Origin: JBBDMC01 sp964441935
GTDB taxonomy: Bacteria > Pseudomonadota > Alphaproteobacteria > Rhizobiales > Kaistiaceae
Assembly: GCA_964441935.1 (NCBI GenBank)
Contig: CAYTXI010000044.1
Span: 1-20,193, forward strand
Direction of reading: 5' to 3'
DNA length: 20,193 bases
The notes beneath the pieces are model-generated. The model did no database searches and was not told the DNA's origin. It was given only the letters and a program-made list of their open reading frames with translations. Below, in pieces: positions 1 to 7,539 of the stretch. Position 1 is the first letter of the stretch; each line of letters starts with the position of its first letter. Both the position numbers and the translations under genes were made by a program.

Positions 1-1221
1 CATCGGCATGTTGGTCGGCACCTCGACCACGTCGAGGCCGTAGATGTCGGCGAACTCGTCGGCCTCAGTCGCCGCCGTGCCGGTCATGCCGGCAAGCTTG
101 TCGTACATGCGGAAATAATTCTGGAAGGTGATCGAGGCGAGAGTCTGGTTCTCCGGCTGGATCGGCTGGTGCTCCTTGGCCTCGAGGGCCTGATGCAGGC
201 CCTCCGAATAGCGCCGGCCGGGCATCATGCGGCCGGTGAACTCGTCGATGATCACGACCTCGCCGTTCTTGACGATGTAATCCTTGTCGCGCGTGAACAG
301 GCGGTGGGCGCGTAGCGCCTGATTGACGTGGTGGACGACCGTGATGTTGTCGACGTCGTAGAGCGACTCGCCTTTGAGCATGCCGGCGTCCGCCAACACA
401 CGCTCGAGCCTCTCGGTGCCGACCTCGGTGAACGTGGCCGTGCGCAGCTTCTCGTCGACCTCGTAGTCCTCCTCGGTCAAGTGGGGGATGAAGGTGTCGA
501 TGGTGTTGTAGAGCTCGGAGCGGTCGTCGAGCGGGCCGGAAATGATCAGCGGCGTGCGCGCCTCGTCGACAAGAATCGAGTCGACCTCGTCGACGATGGC
601 GTAGACGTGGCCGCGCTGGACCATCGCGGCCAGATCGTACTTCATGTTGTCGCGCAGATAGTCGAAGCCGAGCTCGTTGTTGGTGCCGTAGGTGACGTCG
701 CAGGCATAGGCCGCCTTGCGCTCGTGGTCGTCTAGACCGTGAACGATGACGCCGACGGTGAGACCCAGGAACTTGTAGATGGCGCCCATCCACTCGGCGT
801 CGCGCTTGGCGAGGTAGTCGTTGACGGTGACGACGTGGACGCCCTTGCGGGCGAGCGCGTTGAGGTAGACGGGCAGCGTGGCGACCAGGGTCTTGCCCTC
901 GCCGGTCTTCATCTCGGCGATGGAGCCCTCGTGCAGGACCATTCCGCCGACGAGCTGGACGTCGAAGTGACGCTGGCCGAGGGCGCGCCTGGCGGCCTCG
1001 CGGACGGTGGCGAAGGCGGGAACGAGGAGATCGTCGAGGGGGGTGCCGGCGGCGACCTGGGCGCGGAAATCGTCGGTGCGGGCGCGGAGGTCGGCGTCCG
1101 ACAAGGCGGCGACCTCCGGCTCAAGAGCGTTGATCCTGGCGACGCTCGGGGCGTAGGTCTTCAGGCGGCGCTCGTTGGAAGAACCGAAAAACTTGCGGGC
1201 AAGGGAGCCGAGGGCAGCCAT
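1..1221 (-). CDS. secA: Preprotein translocase ATPase SecA, N-terminal part (gene cut by window edge)
   Basis: SecA is the cytoplasmic motor ATPase that drives unfolded preproteins through the SecYEG channel. The frame is open from the ATG at 1221 to the window edge, giving 407 residues, a little under half of the usual 850-950. Walker A MKTGEGKT lies at residues 104-111, followed by HVVTVNDYLAKRDAEWMG; the DEAD-type Walker B DEVD is at 211-214 with SILVDEARTPLIISGP after it. GMTGTAATEADEF and the final VPTNMPM match the start of the second nucleotide-binding fold, so the C-terminal scaffold, wing and zinc tail lie outside the window. A Shine-Dalgarno-like GAAGGA sits about nine bases before the ATG. 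The gene diverges from the parvulin gene across 261 bp, so export motor and periplasmic folding factor share a promoter region. Identification is secure. Confidence 0.97.
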   Translation of the reverse strand, partial: MAALGSLARKFFGSSNERRLKTYAPSVARINALEPEVAALSDADLRARTDDFRAQVAAGTPLDDLLVPAFATVREAARRALGQRHFDVQLVGGMVLHEGSIAEMKTGEGKTLVATLPVYLNALARKGVHVVTVNDYLAKRDAEWMGAIYKFLGLTVGVIVHGLDDHERKAAYACDVTYGTNNELGFDYLRDNMKYDLAAMVQRGHVYAIVDEVDSILVDEARTPLIISGPLDDRSELYNTIDTFIPHLTEEDYEVDEKLRTATFTEVGTERLERVLADAGMLKGESLYDVDNITVVHHVNQALRAHRLFTRDKDYIVKNGEVVIIDEFTGRMMPGRRYSEGLHQALEAKEHQPIQPENQTLASITFQNYFRMYDKLAGMTGTAATEADEFADIYGLDVVEVPTNMPM

Positions 1222-1482
1222 CAGAACGATCCTTCAGCTCCAAATCGCGCGTCGATAGCGGGGTGCTTGGCCGGAAACATCGCTTTCAATGCGGCCGCTC
1301 CGGCAGGTGGTCAAACGGCCGCCGCCGCTAGAGATTCAAAGCGTTCTGGACGCGAAGCCTGCTGACAGATAAGAGTCGGTCGACTCGATGTCAACGGCGC
1401 CAGCGCCATCACCGTTTCGCCGTCCGCAGGGCCCTTGGGCGGCGTCGATCACACCACGAAACAAGCCCAACCGGACAATTTC

Positions 1483-2358
1483 ATGACCGTCATCGCCAGA
1501 ATTCGACCGCGCGGCACCGCGCTCGCGCTCGTCGTCGCGGTCGCTGCCGGGCTCGCCGGCAGCGCCGTCGCATCGGCTCAGGAGACCGCCGGGGACGCGG
1601 TCGTCGCCCGGGTCGACGGCGACCCGATCACCGAAGGCGACCTGGCGGTCGCCGCCCAGGAATTTCGCGACGAGCTGCCGCGGATGCCGGGCGATCTGCG
1701 CTCCAACCTGATCGACCTTATCGTCAACATACGGCTCGGCGCGAAAGCGGCCAAACAGGCCGGCATGAACGAGGACCCGCCGGTGGCGGCGCGATTGGCG
1801 TTGGTAGAGGACCAGGCGCTATACGCCGAGTTCCTGCGCCGCAAGTTCGTCGCGGCAGTCACCGAGGAAGCCGTGCGCGCGGAATTCGACGAGGAGCTGG
1901 CCGCGTTCGTGCCCGCCGACCAAGTGCACGTGCGCCATATCCTGGTCGCCACGGAGGAGGAGGCGAAGGAAATCATCGCCGAGCTCGACGCCGGCGCGGA
2001 TTTCGCGGAGGTCGCCAAGGAGAAGTCGCTCGACGGATCGGGCGCGAACGGTGGCGACCTCGACTTCATTTGGCCCGGCCGGACGGTCAAGCCGTTCGAG
2101 GACGCAGCCTACGCACTCAAGGTCGGCGAATACACCAAGGAACCGGTGCAGACGAACTTCGGCTGGCACGTGATCAAGTCAGAGGAGACGCGCAAGGAGC
2201 CGCCGCCGACGTTCGCGCAGGAGGCGCGGCAAATCCAGCAGCAGCTGATGGCGGCGACCTTCGAGGAGGCGATGAACGCCCTGCGGGCGGAGGCGACCAT
2301 CGAGGTGGTGCCGGTTGCCGAGCCGGAGACGGAGGCGAACCCGGCAGACGCTCAATGA
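1483..2358 (+). CDS. Exported parvulin-type peptidyl-prolyl cis-trans isomerase (PpiC/SurA family)
   Basis: This 291-residue protein is predicted to isomerise prolyl bonds or chaperone exported proteins in the periplasm. It begins with a Sec signal peptide: a basic start (MTVIARIRPRG), a hydrophobic Ala/Val/Leu core and a likely cleavage after ASA near residue 32; there is no lipobox cysteine. A SurA_N-like helical region follows (VVARVDGDPITEGDL). The PpiC rotamase domain runs from about residue 147 to 240, with VHVRHILV, the DGSGANGGDLDF loop and a closing FGWHVIK. The C-terminal tail is acidic and Pro/Ala-rich. A TTG at 1435 extends the frame, but the ATG at 1483 places the signal peptide correctly; the ribosome site is weak. 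It is the first gene of a run with argJ (31-bp gap) and mutT. Family is certain; the client proteins are unknown. Confidence 0.93.
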   Translation: MTVIARIRPRGTALALVVAVAAGLAGSAVASAQETAGDAVVARVDGDPITEGDLAVAAQEFRDELPRMPGDLRSNLIDLIVNIRLGAKAAKQAGMNEDPPVAARLALVEDQALYAEFLRRKFVAAVTEEAVRAEFDEELAAFVPADQVHVRHILVATEEEAKEIIAELDAGADFAEVAKEKSLDGSGANGGDLDFIWPGRTVKPFEDAAYALKVGEYTKEPVQTNFGWHVIKSEETRKEPPPTFAQEARQIQQQLMAATFEEAMNALRAEATIEVVPVAEPETEANPADAQ

Positions 2359-2389
2359 CCAAAGGTTGGGACGGCGACATGGCCCTGTC

Positions 2390-3622
2390 ATGACGTCGGT
2401 CTCGCCGCTGGCGCCGAGGTCGTTGCCGGACATGCCGGCGATCGACGGCGTCCGGTTGGCGACCGCGGCGGCGGGAATCAAGTACGCTAACCGCACCGAC
2501 GTGCTGCTGGTCGTCTTCGACAAGGGGACGACGGTGGCGGGCGTATTCACCCAATCGAAGTGCGCCGCGGCGCCCGTCGACTGGTGCAGGGCGGCGCTCA
2601 GGTCGGGAACGGCCCGCGCGCTGCTGGTCAATTCCGGCAACGCCAACGCCTTCACCGGCAAGCGGGGGCGCGAGGCGGCTCGGATTTCGGCGTCGCTCGC
2701 CGCCAGGGCGGTCGGCTGCCGGCCCGGCCAGGTGTTTCTCGCATCGACCGGGGTGATCGGCGAGCCGCTCGACCCGTCGAAGTTCGCCGGCGTGGTCGAG
2801 GACGCCGCGGCGCGGGCGAAGCCGACGCCATGGATCGACGCTGCCCGCGCCATCATGACCACCGACACCTACCCGAAGGTGGCGACGCGCCGGGCGCTCC
2901 TCGGCGGCGCCGGCGTGACCCTCAACGGCATCGCCAAGGGCGCCGGCATGATCGCGCCCGACATGGCGACGATGCTGGCGTTCGTCGCCACGGACGCGGC
3001 GATCGCGGCGCCGGCGCTGCAGAGCGTCCTCAACCGCGCGGTGCGCGACACCTTCAACGCCATCACCGTCGACGGCGACACCTCGACGTCCGACACGCTG
3101 CTGGCGTTCGCAACCGGTAGGGCGGCAGGAGCGCCGAAGATCACCGAGGCGCGCGACCGCCGCCTCAGGCCGTTCCGCGAGGCCATCGACGATCTCCTCC
3201 GCGACCTCGCCCACCAGGTGGTGCGCGATGGGGAAGGGGCGCGAAAGTTCGTGGCGATAACGGTGAGCGGCGCTGTCTCGAAGCGGTCGGCGCGGCGGGT
3301 GGCGCTATCGATCGCCAACTCGCCGTTGGTCAAGACGGCGATCGCCGGCGAGGACGCCAATTGGGGGCGCATCGTCATGGCGGTGGGCAAGGCGGGCGAG
3401 CCGGCCGATCGCGACAAGCTCGCGATCTGGTTCGGCGACACCCGCGTCGCCGTGCGTGGCGAGCGCGACCCTGCTTATTCGGAGGCGGTGGCCTCCGCCT
3501 ACATGAAGCGGGCGGAGATCGCGATCACCGTCGACCTCGGCATCGGCAAGGGCCGCGACACGGTGTGGACCTGCGACCTCACCAAGGACTACGTCGCCAT
3601 CAATGCCGACTACCGGTCGTGA
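2390..3622 (+). CDS. argJ: Bifunctional ornithine acetyltransferase / N-acetylglutamate synthase ArgJ
   Basis: ArgJ transfers the acetyl group from N-acetylornithine to glutamate, closing the cyclic arginine pathway; some members also make N-acetylglutamate from acetyl-CoA. The 410-residue product has the usual ArgJ length. The start region SLPDMPAIDGVRLATAAAGIKY and VLLVNSGNANAFTG are family signatures. The proprotein is expected to cut itself in KGAGMIAPDMATMLAF between Ala193 and Thr194, Thr194 becoming the N-terminal nucleophile of the beta chain. The end, TCDLTKDYVAINADYRS, is typical. The ATG at 2390 is preferred over frame extensions that run back into the parvulin gene. The next gene, mutT, begins inside the argJ stop codon region (4-base GTGA overlap), so the two are translationally coupled. 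Bifunctionality cannot be told from sequence alone. Confidence 0.96.
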   Translation: MTSVSPLAPRSLPDMPAIDGVRLATAAAGIKYANRTDVLLVVFDKGTTVAGVFTQSKCAAAPVDWCRAALRSGTARALLVNSGNANAFTGKRGREAARISASLAARAVGCRPGQVFLASTGVIGEPLDPSKFAGVVEDAAARAKPTPWIDAARAIMTTDTYPKVATRRALLGGAGVTLNGIAKGAGMIAPDMATMLAFVATDAAIAAPALQSVLNRAVRDTFNAITVDGDTSTSDTLLAFATGRAAGAPKITEARDRRLRPFREAIDDLLRDLAHQVVRDGEGARKFVAITVSGAVSKRSARRVALSIANSPLVKTAIAGEDANWGRIVMAVGKAGEPADRDKLAIWFGDTRVAVRGERDPAYSEAVASAYMKRAEIAITVDLGIGKGRDTVWTCDLTKDYVAINADYRS

Positions 3623-4026
3623 GAAACGACAATCCCGTCCTCGTCGTCGCCTGCGCTCTGGTTGACCCCGACGGGCGCGTGCTGATCGCGCAGCGGCCGG
3701 CGGACAAGGTCATGGGTGGCCTGTGGGAGTTCCCGGGCGGCAAGGCCGAGGACGGCGAGGTGCCCGAGGCGACGCTGATCCGAGAACTGAAGGAGGAGCT
3801 CGGGGTCGAGGTGCCGCCCGCGTGCCTGGCGCCGCTCACGTTCGCCAGTCACACCTACGACGACTTCCACCTGGTCATGTTGCTCTACGTCTGCCGGCGC
3901 TGGCAGGGGACGCCGACGGCGCGCGAGGGACAGGCGCTGAAATGGGTCAAGCCCGGCGACCTCAGGAGCTACCCGATGCCGCCGGCCGACGAGCCGCTGA
4001 TCCCCGCGTTAATCGATCTTTTATAG
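3619..4026 (+). CDS. mutT: Nudix hydrolase MutT, 8-oxo-dGTP diphosphatase
   Basis: MutT hydrolyses 8-oxo-dGTP to the monophosphate and so prevents A:T to C:G transversions. The 135-residue product carries a complete Nudix box at residues 41-63: G, five residues, E, seven residues, RELKEELGV, matching GX5EX7REUXEEXGU. GLWEFPGGK just before it and LAPLTFASHTYDDFHLVMLLYVC after it are MutT-like, as is the end MPPADEPLIPALIDLL. The chosen start is GTG at 3619, which overlaps the argJ stop (GTGA) and leaves VRNDNPVLVVACALV as the N-terminal strand; upstream frame extension lies inside argJ and is not conserved-looking. The parvulin-argJ-mutT order next to secA is common in alphaproteobacteria. A different Nudix substrate is possible, but the motif spacing fits MutT well. 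Confidence 0.92.
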   Translation: MRNDNPVLVVACALVDPDGRVLIAQRPADKVMGGLWEFPGGKAEDGEVPEATLIRELKEELGVEVPPACLAPLTFASHTYDDFHLVMLLYVCRRWQGTPTAREGQALKWVKPGDLRSYPMPPADEPLIPALIDLL

Positions 4027-4086
4027 AACTGCCTGACAATTCTCTCTGGCCCGTCGAGTGGTCGACGGCCAAACAAGGTCGATACG

Positions 4087-4350
4087 ATGACCGCCCAATA
4101 CCGAGACGATCTGACCTTGCTCGTAACGCCCCAGGTCGGCGACAGCGATCAGCGGCGCACGCCGATCGCCGCGTTCGTGCCGATCGCCGTGGCGCTGATC
4201 GGGATCGGTCTGATCCTGTTCGGCGGGCTCAAGGCGCGTGACGCGGACACGGTGACGGGCGCCGTGGCCGTCGAGGTCGATCAGGTCGTCACGGGATCGA
4301 TCGCGCAAGAGCGCGACCCCCGACACGATCTGATGATGCTCGACCGCTAG
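4087..4350 (+). CDS. Small hypothetical protein with one transmembrane helix
   Basis: I do not recognise this 87-residue protein. It has a polar N-terminus (MTAQYRDDLTLLVTPQ), one clear hydrophobic helix at about residues 28-48 (IAAFVPIAVALIGIGLILFGG) and a charged C-terminal tail ending HDLMMLDR. There is no signal-peptidase site, so it is probably an inner-membrane anchor with short flanks. An AAGGT seven to eight bases before the ATG could serve as ribosome site. It starts 60 bp after mutT, so it may be the last gene of that operon. Its TAG stop overlaps the TAG stop of the oppositely oriented methyltransferase in the tetramer CTAG. That it is a gene rests on the ribosome site, the coherent membrane segment and the snug fit between neighbours; it is less sure than the flanking genes. 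Confidence 0.62.
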   Translation: MTAQYRDDLTLLVTPQVGDSDQRRTPIAAFVPIAVALIGIGLILFGGLKARDADTVTGAVAVEVDQVVTGSIAQERDPRHDLMMLDR

Positions 4351-5240
4351 CGGCCGGCTTTCTCGCCGGCGGGGCGTTCGACGGCGCCGAGCGCGTCCGC
4401 CAGGCGTGCCCGTGCACTGCCGGGCCTCAGCGGCTGCTGCTGGCTCTCGTGCGGCGCCCAGCCAGACAACCAGACGAAATCGAACGTCGCAGCGATCCGC
4501 CGGTCGCGACCGGCATGGCGCTCGGAATAGATCTCGCCGGCGCGAACGACAACGGCCCGGCGAAGCGGCCGGCGGTCGCGCTCGACAAGCGCGTTGGTGG
4601 CGCCCATGGCGCGGAGGTCGCGCATCAGGTGGAGGATGGAGCGGTAGCGGACAACGTGCCGGTCCTGGTCGGAGACGGGGAGGGCGAATCCGGCGCGCTG
4701 GAGGAGCGCGCCGGCAGCGCGAACGTCGGCGAAGGGAGCGACGCGCGGCGCGGCGCCGCCGGCTACTTCGGCCTCCGCCCGAGTCAGCGCCTCGCGGAGC
4801 TCGCTCAGCGTGTCGCCCCCGAGGAAGGCGCCGATAAACAGCCCGTCGGGCCTGAGCGCGCGGCGGATCTGAGCGAGCGCACCCGGCAGGTCGTTCGCCC
4901 ATTGCAGCCACAGCAGCGAGACGACGAGGTCGAAGCACGCGGGCGCCAGTGGCAGGGCTTCCGAATCGCCGACGATATCGGGCCGGGCCTGGACGAGCCG
5001 GTCGACGCGCACGATCCGGTCGACCTGGCCGGACCCGATCAGCCGCTCGGCGAGGAGCGGCAGAGGGCTGCCGACGTCGGCGGCGAGCGCGAAGCGGCGT
5101 TTGACCGCCGCCAGCCGGTCGACCAGATCGTCAGCCGCGGTCTCCAGCAAGAACGCGGCTCCGGGCCTGGCGCGCCGCAAGGCGCGGCGGCGGCGGGCGT
5201 CGAGGGCAATCGGGTCGAAGACGACGGGCGGTCCGGCCAT
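4347..5240 (-). CDS. NDUFAF5-type methyltransferase-fold protein (complex I assembly factor homologue)
   Basis: The 297-residue product resembles the bacterial relatives of mitochondrial NDUFAF5, which modifies a complex I subunit (arginine hydroxylation in human) during NADH dehydrogenase assembly. Visible family features are the start PPVVFDPIALDARRRRAL, the core CFDLVVSLLWLQWANDLPG at residues 102-120, ALRPDGLFIGAFLGGDTLSELR, and SILHLMRDLRAMGATNAL. The SAM-binding motif I is unusual: DVGSPLP at residues 55-61 lacks the glycine pattern of the normal DxGxGxG. The ATG at 5240 is preferred to a TTG at 5264 because it lies directly before the conserved PPVVFD start. It diverges from comF across 131 bp, an arrangement frequent in alphaproteobacteria. 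BioC-like annotation is the likely automatic result, but the sequence around SLLWLQW fits NDUFAF5 better. The exact reaction is inferred. Confidence 0.82.
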   Translation of the reverse strand: MAGPPVVFDPIALDARRRRALRRARPGAAFLLETAADDLVDRLAAVKRRFALAADVGSPLPLLAERLIGSGQVDRIVRVDRLVQARPDIVGDSEALPLAPACFDLVVSLLWLQWANDLPGALAQIRRALRPDGLFIGAFLGGDTLSELREALTRAEAEVAGGAAPRVAPFADVRAAGALLQRAGFALPVSDQDRHVVRYRSILHLMRDLRAMGATNALVERDRRPLRRAVVVRAGEIYSERHAGRDRRIAATFDFVWLSGWAPHESQQQPLRPGSARARLADALGAVERPAGEKAGR

Positions 5241-5371
5241 GGCGGCCAAGTTATGGGCCGCCAATGGGCTTCGTCAAAGTCCCGCGCGGGTTGCCGCCTC
5301 GACCCGGTCACTCGCGGGCCGGGGATACAGGTCGCAGGGCAATTCAGTCAAAGGGGACGATGCGTTAGACT

Positions 5372-6160
5372 ATGTTCATGGAGGCCCGCATCGACGGCCG
5401 CTTGCAGCCGGTCGCCCGCGTTCGAAAGGGCGTCACCGCACTCACGCGCCATGCCACCAACCTGGCGATGCCGCCGCAGTGCCTTTCCTGTCACGCGTGG
5501 ACGGCAAGCGAGGGGTCGCTCTGTGCGGCGTGCTGGTCGCGTCTCAACCTGATCGAGGCGCCGTACTGTGCCCGGCTTGGCATACCGTTCGCTTACGAAC
5601 TCGGGGATGGGGCGCTGTCGGCCGAAGCAATCGCCGATCCCCCGCCGTTCGATCGCTGCCGGGCGGTCGCGACCTACGAAGATGTCGCGCGCCAGCTCGT
5701 GCACGGGCTGAAGTACCGTGATCGGCTCGAACTCGCCGGGTGGATGGCGAACTGGATGCTGCGGGTCGGTGCCGAGGTGGTCGCGGACGCCGAAGTCATC
5801 GTGCCGGTTCCGCTGCATCGCTGGCGGCTGTGGTGGCGACGTCACAATCAGTCGGCGCTGTTGGCGAAAATCGTGGCCGACCGCGCCGGCAAGCCGGTGG
5901 CGCCGGCCGCGGTCGCTCGCATCCGCGCCACGGTCCAGCAGTTCGGGCTGTCGCCGACGGAGCGCGACCGCAACGTGCGCGGCGCCTTCCGCGTTCCCGG
6001 CTCAGAGAAACCGGCGGTCTCCGGCCGGCGCGTGCTGATCGTCGACGACGTTTACACGACCGGGGCGACAGCCAAGGCCGTCACCCGGGCCTTGTTGCGG
6101 GCAGGGGCAAGAGCAGTCGACGTGCTCGTGTTCGCGCGGGTTGTCCGCGGTCGGCTTTGA
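5372..6160 (+). CDS. comF: ComF-family phosphoribosyltransferase-like protein
   Basis: ComF proteins pair a zinc-binding N-terminus with a type I phosphoribosyltransferase fold and are linked to natural transformation in some bacteria, helping single-stranded DNA entry. In this 262-residue product a cysteine pair CLSC and a second pair CAAC sit near residues 37-54. The core VPVPLHRWRLWWRRHNQSALLA and the PRPP-binding loop VLIVDDVYTTGAT are intact. In the second cysteine-rich segment (PYCARLGIPF, then ALSAEAIADPPPF) only one cysteine is left where many ComF proteins have two pairs. The ATG at 5372 follows AAGGGGA; a second ATG at 5378 is also possible. It leads the comF-nitrilase-DUF1178 operon. 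No other competence gene is present here, so a role in DNA uptake is only a family-based inference. Confidence 0.9.
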   Translation: MFMEARIDGRLQPVARVRKGVTALTRHATNLAMPPQCLSCHAWTASEGSLCAACWSRLNLIEAPYCARLGIPFAYELGDGALSAEAIADPPPFDRCRAVATYEDVARQLVHGLKYRDRLELAGWMANWMLRVGAEVVADAEVIVPVPLHRWRLWWRRHNQSALLAKIVADRAGKPVAPAAVARIRATVQQFGLSPTERDRNVRGAFRVPGSEKPAVSGRRVLIVDDVYTTGATAKAVTRALLRAGARAVDVLVFARVVRGRL

Positions 6161-6194
6161 CCGATATTCTAGGATATCGCTTGGAGTCGTTGTG

Positions 6195-7049
6195 ATGACA
6201 GTGTTTCGCGCCGCCGCGGTACAGCTGCAGACGGGCCTTGACGTCGCCAGGAACGTGGCGGACGCGGAGCGTCTGATCCGGGAGGCGGCGGCGTCGGGCG
6301 CCCAATACATACTGACGCCGGAGATGACCACGGTGCTCGACCGCGACCGGCGGCGGTTGCTCGCGGCGATCAACCCGGAGGAAGGCGATCCGTCGCTCGG
6401 GCGGTTCTGCGCGTTGGCGCGGGAGCTCGGCATCCACCTGCATATCGGTTCGATGGCGATCAAGCTCGGCGCTGACAAGGTCGCCAACCGCGCCTTCCTG
6501 ATCGCGCCCGACGGGTCGGTCGTGGCGCGCTACGATAAGATCCACATGTTCGACGTCGATCTCGACGGCGGCGAGAGCTATCGCGAATCGAAGCTCTACG
6601 AACCGGGCGCCGCCGCGGCGGTGGCCGAGCTGCCGTGGGCGGGGCTGGGGCTTACCATCTGCTACGATATTCGTTTCCCCTATCTTTACCGGTCGCTGGC
6701 ACAGTCGGGTGCGTCGGTGATCGCGGTTCCGGCTGCGTTCACCCGCACGACCGGCGAGGCCCATTGGCACGTCCTCGTCCGGGCGCGGGCGATCGAGACC
6801 GGGTCGTACGTGATCGCTGCAGCGCAGGGCGGCCGTCACGACGACGGCCGGGAAACCTATGGGCATTCGATGATTGTCGACCCGTGGGGCAAGATCCTCG
6901 CCGAGGCGGGACGCGAGCCAGGCCTGATTCTCGCGGACGTCGACCCGACGATGAGCGCGACCGTACGTGCGCGGCTCCCGGCGCTCGCCGACGATCGCCC
7001 ATTCACCCCCGCGGCAGAGACGCGGCCGCGGCTGAAATCGGTGTCGTGA
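6195..7049 (+). CDS. Carbon-nitrogen hydrolase (nitrilase superfamily, Nit1/Nit2-like amidase)
   Basis: This 284-residue cytoplasmic enzyme should cleave a C-N amide bond. The closest characterised group is Nit1/Nit2-like, which removes the amide from deaminated glutathione or omega-amides such as alpha-ketoglutaramate. The catalytic triad is visible: Glu43 in LTPEMTTV, Lys115 in YDKIHMFDVDL and Cys156 in LTICYDIRFPYLYR. HWHVLVRARAIETGSYVIAAAQGG and HSMIVDPWGKIL are also typical. The ATG at 6195 has TTGGAG eight bases upstream; a GTG at 6192 and frame extension into comF are less likely. It lies 34 bp after comF, and the DUF1178 gene starts one base after its stop codon, so the three are very likely cotranscribed. 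Family is certain; the substrate is inferred. Confidence 0.92.
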   Translation: MTVFRAAAVQLQTGLDVARNVADAERLIREAAASGAQYILTPEMTTVLDRDRRRLLAAINPEEGDPSLGRFCALARELGIHLHIGSMAIKLGADKVANRAFLIAPDGSVVARYDKIHMFDVDLDGGESYRESKLYEPGAAAAVAELPWAGLGLTICYDIRFPYLYRSLAQSGASVIAVPAAFTRTTGEAHWHVLVRARAIETGSYVIAAAQGGRHDDGRETYGHSMIVDPWGKILAEAGREPGLILADVDPTMSATVRARLPALADDRPFTPAAETRPRLKSVS

Positions 7050-7050
7050 C

Positions 7051-7539
7051 ATGATCCGTTATGCGCTCCGCTGCGATCGCGACCACGAATTCGAAGCGTG
7101 GTTCCGGTCGAGTTCCGACTACGACCGCACTGCGGCGGCGGGCCAGAACCAGTGTCCGTTCTGCGGCTCGACGGCGGTCGAGAAGGCGCTGATGGCGCCG
7201 GCGGTTGCCGGGGCCAAGCGCTCCGAAAAGGTCGCGGTGGAAAAGACGCCGCGCGATGAACCTGCGAGCGAAAGAGAGACCGCTGATACGATGACGCTTG
7301 CCTCGTCCGACCCGCGCCACGCGGCCCTGCGCGAGGCGATCAAGGAACTGCGCAAAAAAGTCAAGGAGAACGCCGACTACGTCGGCGACCGCTTCGCCGA
7401 GGAGGCACGCAAGATCCACTACAACGAGGTCGAGCCGCACGGCATCTACGGAGAGGCCACGACCGAGGAGGCGAAGGGGCTCGCCGAGGAGGGCATCGCC
7501 TTCCAGCCGCTGCCGAGACTGCCGGAAGACCGGAACTAG
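7051..7539 (+). CDS. DUF1178 family zinc-ribbon protein
   Basis: The 162-residue product matches the alphaproteobacterial DUF1178 family, of unknown function. The N-terminus is a small putative metal site: MIRYALRCDRDHEFEAWF with Cys8 and His12, then CPFC at residues 35-38 followed by GSTAVEKALMAPAVA, similar in layout to FmdB-type zinc ribbons. A low-complexity charged linker leads to the conserved C-terminal part ADYVGDRFAEEARKIHYNE, GIYGEATTEEAKGLAEEGI and FQPLPRLPEDRN. The ATG at 7051 is separated from the nitrilase stop by a single base, which indicates translational coupling. DUF1178 is habitually encoded next to this amidase in the group, so a shared pathway is likely, but I cannot name it. 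Confidence 0.9.
   Translation: MIRYALRCDRDHEFEAWFRSSSDYDRTAAAGQNQCPFCGSTAVEKALMAPAVAGAKRSEKVAVEKTPRDEPASERETADTMTLASSDPRHAALREAIKELRKKVKENADYVGDRFAEEARKIHYNEVEPHGIYGEATTEEAKGLAEEGIAFQPLPRLPEDRN

Noticed and set aside
1435..1482. TTG start adding 16 residues to the parvulin
   Set aside because: It would bury the signal peptide behind a polar extension; the ATG at 1483 gives a normal signal peptide.
2174..3214. Minus-strand frame antisense to argJ
   Set aside because: Arg-rich shadow translation; argJ on the plus strand is certain.
4449..5552. Plus-strand frame of 367 codons antisense to the NDUFAF5-like gene
   Set aside because: The minus-strand protein shows clear family motifs, while this translation shows none.
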